Origin: Aquila chrysaetos chrysaetos | Taxonomy: Eukaryota > Chordata > Aves > Accipitriformes > Accipitridae | Direction of reading: 5' to 3' | Assembly (NCBI RefSeq): GCF_900496995.4 | Contig: NW_024470399.1 | Span: 47,886 to 111,885 of the forward strand | Length of the DNA: 64,000 nucleotides | Shown here: in pieces, positions 58,008 to 64,000 of the stretch | Position numbering within the stretch: the first letter of the stretch is position 1 | Layout: each line of letters starts with the position of its first letter | Position numbers and translations under genes: made by a program | Notes under the pieces: model-generated | What the model was told of the DNA's origin: nothing | The model's database searches: none | Seen by the model: only the letters and a program-made list of their open reading frames with translations

Positions 58008-58494
58008 GTGAGACCCCCCGGCCCGGCCCGGCCCGGCCTGGGGAGGGGGGGAACCGGGCCGGGCCCGGGCCCTGCGGCCCCGGGGGGGGGACCGGGACGG
58101 GCCGGGGCTCCGCTCGGGACCCGGCGGGGGCGGGGAGGCTTCCTGGCTCGGGGTCCGCTCCGGCCACTCTGAGAGGAGCCGGGGCCCGGAGGGGTGTCCC
58201 AGCCTTGGGGTGAGCTCACCCCACGCCCAGGCCGACCCCTCCGTGTTCCCGGGGCCTGGGACGGCTCCCAGCCGCCCGGAGAGTCCCTGGAGGGGGGTGG
58301 TGGGGGTCTTCCCCCGGCCCTGCCCGCAGGGAGAGGCCCCTTCCAGGGCAGGGGAGCGGATCTGGGCCCAGGGGTGAGCTCCGGTCCCTCACTGTGAAGC
58401 CGGGGATGGTGGGGGGGGGCGTGTCTTGGCTGAGCCACCCCCTGAGATGCCGCTTCCCCCCCTCCCCGTCCTCCCTCGTTGCAGGCTGGGCGAG

Positions 58495-60631
58495 ATGGTG
58501 AAGCTGTTCATCGGGAACCTGCCGCGGGAGGCGACGGAGCAGGAGATCCGCTCCCTCTTCGAGCAGTACGGGAAGGTGCTGGAGTGCGACATCATCAAGA
58601 ACTACGGCTTCGTCCACATCGAGGACAAGACGGCGGCCGAGGACGCCATCCGCAACCTGCACCACCACAAGCTGCACGGCGTCTGCATCAACGTGGAGGC
58701 CAGCAAGAACAAGAGCAAGGCCTCCACCAAACTGCACGTCGGCAACATCAGCCCCGCCTGCACCAACCTGGAGCTGCGGGCCAAGTTCGAGGAGTACGGC
58801 CCCGTCATCGAGTGCGACATCGTCAAGGATTATGCCTTCGTTCACATGGAGCGGGCGGAGGACGCGGTGGAGGCCATCCGTGGGCTGGATAACACCGAAT
58901 TCCAAGGTGATCTGGGCCACGGCCCTGGGCTGGGATAGGTAGCACCGGGCTGGGCCCGGAGGAAGCAGGTCAGGTAGGGGAGAAAGGCGTAGGGCCGTCC
59001 CGGCGCATGGGGGAAGATCCTGCTCCGGCCCTCCTCTCCCTGGTGCCGCTCCACGAGGGTTTTCTGCTGGTGCGGGGCCGGATTTGCGCCGCTGTCGCGT
59101 ACCTGGCGCCAGACCTCGCGCGCGGTGGCCGTGGCAGCTGATGCCGCAAGGGACGACTGGCGCGGTCGTGACTGCCGCCACGTTCCAGCCCCAGGGGCGT
59201 TCGGTGCCTTTTTTATCTTCTTGGCGCTCTGGGCTTTGGCTCCTGGGGGGCGGGTGGTGCTGGCACGTGGCTTCGGAGAGAGCTGTGTCCCTCCGCCGGC
59301 ACCCACCGCGTTCCCGGCAGCGCCGCGCTACCTCCCGTGTCGCTCGGCTGGTGGTCTGTCCGCGGGGTCAGTGTTGGCGCGGTGGCTTTGTCTCAAGACA
59401 CAGAGCGGTTTTGCAGCAGTGTTTTTTGTAGGAAAAGGGTGAGATTTGTTCCAAAAATGGCAGGTTTGGCGTGAGCTCCGCCCCTGTGAACTCTTCCAGG
59501 GCTTGTGGCGCAGCAGGGACCCGTGGGGCATCCCTGCTCTGGTCTGTGCCGCTGGCAGGCTGCGAAGCTGGGGGGAAAAAGGGCGATGAAGGGAAAACTG
59601 GATCCGGGGAGCCGCAGGTGGACCCTGGTGCGGGACAGGCAGTGCCCCGCGGTGTCGTGTCGGTGCCCGAGTGCCGCTTCCCGTGTCCGGGTGGTGCCGG
59701 GGCGGCTCTTCCTCTGCCGTGGCTCGCGGTGCCGCCCGAATCCGTGGCGAACCCCCCCGGTTCTGCGGGGCGCGGGGTCACCGGCGCAGGCAGAGGCGGT
59801 TCGGTTCCCTCCCTGCCCGCAGAGGTGCCGGCCGATGGCTCGTCGGGGAGCCCGGGGAGAGGTGCCGGCCGGCGCCGGCCGCCCTCCCCGCCGCCGCGGT
59901 TAACCACAGCCTCTCCCCTCTCGCGTCTCTTTCCTCAAGGCAAGCGGATGCGCGTGCAGTTGTCCACCAGCCGGCTCCGGACGGCGCCCGGGATGGGAGA
60001 CAAGAGCGGCTGCTACCGCTGCGGGAAGGAAGGGCACTGGTCTAAAGAGTGCCCGGTAGATCGCCCGGGGCAAGTGGCGGACTTTGCCGAGGCCTATAAC
60101 GAGCAGTACGGAGCCGTGCGCACTCCCTACACCGCGGGCTATGGGGAGACCGTGTATTACGATGAGGCGTACGGCGGGATGGCCGACTACTACAAGCGCT
60201 ACCGCGTCCGCTCCTACGCCACGGCCTCTGCGTACGACGCCTACGCGGAGCAGACCATGGCCCAGTACTCCCAGTACGCCCAGTACTCCCAGGTCCAGTC
60301 CTCGGCCATGGCCGCCACCACAGCCATGGCCAGTCGCATCCCCACCACCCTAGACGCGTACGATAGAGCTCTGCTGCCGACCCCGGGCGCGGCGGCCGCC
60401 GTCGCCGCCGCCGCCACCGCCGCCGCGGCGGCCGCCTCCTCCACCTATTACACCCGGGATAGAAGCCCCCTGCGCCGCACGGCCGCCGCGGCCACCACCG
60501 TCGGAGAGGCGTACACGTACGAGCGTGGGCAGCTGTCGCCGGTCTCCTCGGTGGCCCGGGCCTCCCTCTACGACATGCAGCGGTTCGAGCGGGACCCCTA
60601 CGGGGAGCGGGCGCGGTACTCTGCCTTTTGA
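58495..60631 (+). CDS. RBM4B: RNA-binding protein 4 type gene, copy 2
   Basis: Same two-coding-exon plan as copy 1: 58495-58906 and 59940-60631, 367 residues, with two RRMs, a CCHC knuckle and the alanine/tyrosine-rich tail. Base by base, the first coding exon is identical to copy 1. The second differs at five positions, one silent change near 60089 and four close to the end, giving [15 protein letters not shown] instead of [15 protein letters not shown]. Introns differ in length and sequence. The symbol is provisional: copy 1 has the RBM4B position, so either name could apply to either gene. Both encode nearly the same protein and presumably act in splicing control. A 3'UTR intron runs from 60639 to 61107. 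Confidence 0.93.
58907..59939 (+). other. RBM4 copy 2 intron between coding exons
   Basis: 1.0 kb with no supported exon and no strong repeat. Similarity to copy 1 begins only about 25 bases before the acceptor. Confidence 0.6.
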
Positions 60632-61107
60632 GCCGGAGGTGAGCGCCGATGCCGGGCGGGCCGGCCCCGGCGCTGCCGACGAGGGAGCTCAGCTCCCACC
60701 CGGTGCCGCGGGGCGAGCGGCGTTCGCCGGGGACACTGGGTCGACGCCGGGCACCGCGGGGGCCGTCGGTTCCGTCCGGTGACGCCGGTGCCGGCGGGTA
60801 ACGAGCCTTCCCCTGGCAGGAAGCGACGCCGCGGCGGACCACCGCGGACCACCGGGGACTTGCCGACGCCCCGGATTCCCCCTACCGCCCCGGATCCCGC
60901 CACGTCAGGTCAGACGTGACCCGGGCCGCCGCCGCCGTCACCGCCGCGCTCCCTCCCTCGTCACCGGGGCCACGGACCCCCCCCCCCCCCCCTCGCCGGA
61001 GCGGGCGCCGTCGCCACCGTCACCGCCGCGTCCCCGTCTGTCCGTCTGTTCCCCCCCATCCCTGGGCTGGCGCCCGCCCCCCCTCTCACCTCTCTGCTCT
61101 CTTCCAG

Positions 61108-61340
61108 GTCCGGCGGCCTCGGACGGAGCCCTCGCCCCCCCCCACCGCCTGCGCCCCCCCTTTTTGTACGGAGCTTCCCCAGACCCACCCCCCGCACCCC
61201 CCTGGGGCCTCACTGCCCCCCTCCCCGAGGATGGGACCCCCCCCCGGCCCCATCTTCCTCCCCCTCGGGGTGCTCACAGCCCCCCATCCCCCCCCCTCCT
61301 CCAATTTTCCAGCAAAATAAAGGTTTTCACCGACTCCTGT
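61108..61340 (+). other. RBM4B: RBM4 copy 2 terminal untranslated exon
   Basis: The acceptor CTCTCTTCCAG ends at 61107, and the poly(A) signal AATAAA lies at 61316-61321. Apart from the splice design it is unlike the terminal exon of copy 1. Confidence 0.65.
61316..61321 (+). terminator. RBM4B: Polyadenylation signal of RBM4 copy 2
   Basis: AATAAA in AGCAAAATAAAGG context at the end of the terminal exon. Confidence 0.8.
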
Positions 61341-61708
61341 GTCTGCCTGTCTTTTGTGGGGGAGGTGTGTGTGTCATTCCCCAGTGCTGGGACCCCCCCC
61401 CCCTCTATCCCGCACAAGGCTGGGGGGGACACACACAAGGGGACACCCCCCCCAGCCCCGTTCTTGAGGTCTGCGAGGGGGGGGAACTGGGGGTGGCACG
61501 GACCCGTTTCGGCGCCGGACCCTGTTCCGTGTCTGACCCCTTTCGCGGACGGACCCGTTTCCGGGCCGGACCCGTTTCCGGGTGGGACCGCCGGACCCTT
61601 TTTGGCGCCCGCGCCGTTTTTTTTAAGCGCCGCCCGCCGCCGGTTTCCATCCGGGTCTGTCTCTTCCCGTGACGTCAGTTCCGGCGCGGCACCGTCTCCT
61701 CAGCGACC
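61341..61708 (+). promoter_or_regulatory. ZNRD2: RBM4 copy 2 / ZNRD2 intergenic region with ZNRD2 promoter
   Basis: About 370 bases hold CCGTTTCCGGGCCGGA-type repeats (61500-61610) and a GTGACGTCAG element (CRE/ATF type) at about 61669, 40 bases before the ZNRD2 ATG. No gene is seen. Confidence 0.55.
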
Positions 61709-64000
61709 ATGGCGCTGAACGCGGGTGCGGGCGGGGCCGGGACCCCCCGAGACCCCCCCCGGGCCCCCCTCCACCCTCCGGGCCCCCCCCCACACCCCTT
61801 GGACCCCCCCCCTCCCGCCGGTCCGGGCCCCCCCTCAGCCCTTCCCGGCCCACCCCGCCCCGTTCCGGGACCCTCCCACGACCCCCGAGGCCCTCCCCAC
61901 CCCTTGAGCCCCCTCCTCCCGCCGGTCTGGGCCCCCCCCCCCCGCGCACTCGGGCCCCCCTAACCCCCCCCCCCCCCCCACGTTCCGGGACCCCCCCCGG
62001 GCCCCGTTCCCCCCCCCCCCAGGGCCCCGCTCCCCGTGGCCGCGTTCCCCCCTTCACCCCGGGATCCCCCGTGTCCCGTGTGTGTGTTCCCCCCCCCACC
62101 GGTGACCCCCCCCCCGTGTCCCGCAGGCGCGGAGCCGTCCCCGTTGGCGGCGGAGCTGGAGGCGCGGCGGGGGCGGCAGGAGCGGGTCAGCCGGGCCATG
62201 GGGCAGCTGCTGCTGCGGGGGTACCGCATGCTGGGGCGGTGCTGCCCCCACTGCGGGGTGCGCAACGGGGGGGGCTTGGGGGGTGGGAGTGGGGCTGGGA
62301 ACGGGGATATGGGACAGGGGAGTGGGGCTGTGCGGCTGGGAGTGAGGGTGGGAATGGCGCTGGAATATGGGGCTGGGAACGGGGCTGTGGGGCTGGGAAC
62401 GGGGATATGGGGCTGGGAATGGGGATATGGGGCTGGGAACGGGGCTGTGGGGCTGGGAACGGGGATATGGGGCTGGGAACGGGGCTGTGGGGCTGGGAAC
62501 GGGGCTGTGGGGCTGGGAACGGGGCTGTGGGGCTGGGAACGGGGATATGGGGCTGGGAACGGGGCTGTGGGGCTGGGAACGGGGATATGGGGCTGGGAAC
62601 GGGGCTGTGGGGCTGGGAACGGGGCTGTGGGGCTGGGAACGGGGATATGGGGCTGGGAACGGGGCTGTGGGGCTGGGAACGGGGGCTGTGGGGCTGGGAA
62701 CGGGGATATGGGGCTGGGAACGGGGCTGTGGGGCTGGGAACGGGGCTGTGGGGCTGGGAACGGGGCTGTGGGGCTGGGAACGGGGATATGGGGCTGGGAA
62801 CGGGGGCTGTGGGGCTGGGAACGGGGATATGGGGCTGGGAACGGGGCTGTGGGGCTGGGAACGGGGCTGTGGGGCTGGGAATGGGGATATGGGGCTGGGA
62901 ACGGGGCTGTGGGGCTGGGAACGGGGATATGGGGCTGGGAACGGGGCTGTGGGGCTGGGAACGGGGCTGTGGGGCTGGGAACAGGGATATGGGGCTGGGA
63001 ACGGGGCTGTGGGGCTGGGAACGGGGCTGTGGGGCTGGGAATGGGGATATGGGGCTGGGAACGGGGCTGTGGGGCTGGGAACGGGGCTGTGGGGCTGGGA
63101 ATGGGGATATGGGGCTGGGAACGGGGCTGTGGGGCTGGGAACGGGGATATGGGGGTGGGAACGGGGCTGTGGGGCTGGGAACGGGGATATGGGGCTGGGA
63201 ACGGGGCTGTGGGGCTGGGAACGGGGCTGTGGGGCTGGGAACGGGGCTGTGGGGCTGGGAATGGGGATATGGGGCTGGGAACGGGGCTGTGGGGCTGGGA
63301 ACGGGGATATGGGGCTGGGAACGGGGCTGTGGGGCTGGGAATGGGGATATGGGGCTGGGAATGGGGCTGTGGGGCTGGGAGTGAGGGTGGGAATGGGGCT
63401 GTGGGGCTGTAATATGGGGCTGGGAATGGGGCTGTGGGACTGGGTTGGGGGCTATGGGGCTGTGGGGCTGGGAGTGGGGCTGTGGGTCTAGGTTGGGGGC
63501 TGTGGGGCAGGACTGTGGGGCCGGCACAGGCCGCCGGGGCCACTCTGACCCCCCCCCCCCGTGTCCGTCCGTCCCCCCCCCAGGACCATCCTGCTGCAGG
63601 ACAAACAGCAGCAGCTCTACTGCGTGACCTGTCAGGAGCTGGACTGCGACGGGGAGGGGGGCGGCCCCGGTAGGGACCGGGGGCGGGGGGGCGGCCGGGC
63701 TTGTGGGGGGGGGGGGGGCAGCTGGGGGGGGGGGGGGACAGGGCTGGGGGGGTCTGGGGGGTCTGGGGAATCGGTAAAGGGGACAGGGCTGGGGCTGGGG
63801 GGAGTCCAGACTGGGGGGGGGCTCTGGACTGAGGGGGGGGGGTCCATCCCCGCCTGACCCCGTCATTCCATCCTACAGCGCCGGAGCCCCCAGCCGCCCC
63901 CTCACCGCCCCCGCTCCAGCCTGCCGCCCCCCGTCCCGAGCACTGCGAGGGAGCGGCGACGGGCTTACGGGGGGCTTCGGCTTCTTCTTCTTCTGACCCC
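61709..64000 (+). CDS. ZNRD2: Zinc ribbon domain-containing protein 2 (SSSCA1/p27), 3' end cut off
   Basis: Small zinc-ribbon protein, a Sjogren/scleroderma autoantigen in humans. Exons are 61709-61724 (MALNA), 62127-62257, 63584-63669 and from 63879 to the window edge. The core is GQLLLRGYRMLGRCCPHCG then TILLQDKQQQLYCVTCQELD, which carries the four zinc cysteines (CPHC and CVTC). The last visible exon contains AAPRPEHCEGAATGL, matching human ZNRD2. Exon 2 is one base too long for the phase of exon 3: the GGGG at 62255-62258 should be GGG. With that base removed CG joins TILL. The stop codon lies outside the window. Confidence 0.94.
62280..63460. repeat. 20-bp two-variant minisatellite in ZNRD2 intron 2
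   Basis: About fifty-five 20-base units of two kinds: A, GGGGCTGTGGGGCTGGGAAC, and B, GGGGATATGGGGCTGGGAAC. Many stretches follow a B-A-A order (60-base period), with changes near the ends. All three frames stay open, so very long false ORFs appear on both strands. Confidence 0.95.

Noticed and set aside
61669-63866. Very long glycine/tryptophan-rich and serine/proline-rich ORFs
   Set aside because: They come from the 20-bp array in ZNRD2 intron 2, which keeps all frames open. The true exons flank it.

Overview
The window is vertebrate genomic DNA, very GC-rich and gene-dense, with short introns full of poly-C/poly-G runs and private minisatellites. The gene set matches human 11q12-q13: ZBTB3, RCE1, TOP6BL (C11orf80), SPTBN2, two RBM4-type genes, RBM14, CCS, CCDC87, a HARBI1-like gene and ZNRD2. 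The base composition and intron compactness suggest a bird, probably a GC-rich microchromosome, with another sauropsid less likely; the species cannot be fixed from the sequence. No bacterial, viral or recognisable transposon-rich segment was seen, apart from the domesticated harbinger-type gene.

Layout, left to right: ZBTB3 (+, 451-1663); RCE1 (-, 2532-5590); TOP6BL (-, 6319-10353), which shares a CpG promoter with SPTBN2 (+, 11961-36132, 35 coding exons, plus a candidate alternative first exon at 13515-13605); RBM4 copy 1 (+, 38347-41189); RBM14 (-, 44707-49827), tail to tail with it; CCS (-, 50261-52716), head to head with CCDC87 (+, 53239-54627); a HARBI1-like gene (-, 55097-56968), head to head with RBM4 copy 2 (+, 58495-60631); ZNRD2 (+, from 61709), cut by the right edge. 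There are no operons; the shared control units are three divergent CpG promoters (TOP6BL/SPTBN2, CCS/CCDC87, HARBI1-like/RBM4 copy 2).

Functions by group: RBM4, RBM4 copy 2 and RBM14 are RRM proteins of splicing and transcription. CCS loads copper into SOD1. RCE1 is the CAAX protease of the ER. SPTBN2 is beta-III spectrin of the membrane skeleton. TOP6BL is the B-like subunit of the meiotic double-strand-break enzyme.

Main observations. (1) Conserved reading frames are broken at about twelve places, and in every case removing one base, usually from a G or C run, restores the family protein; no site needs an added base. This looks like assembly insertion error rather than gene decay. (2) The two RBM4 genes have an identical first coding exon and differ at five positions in the second, while their introns differ, which suggests gene conversion. 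(3) An exon ending in RFKQLQ splices in frame to SPTBN2 exon 2, matching the alternative start known in SPTBN1; it lies between two CACGCGTG-rich alternating purine-pyrimidine tracts. (4) The HARBI1-like protein lacks the first and third acidic catalytic residues. (5) Nearly every intron carries its own minisatellite, and these create long false ORFs.
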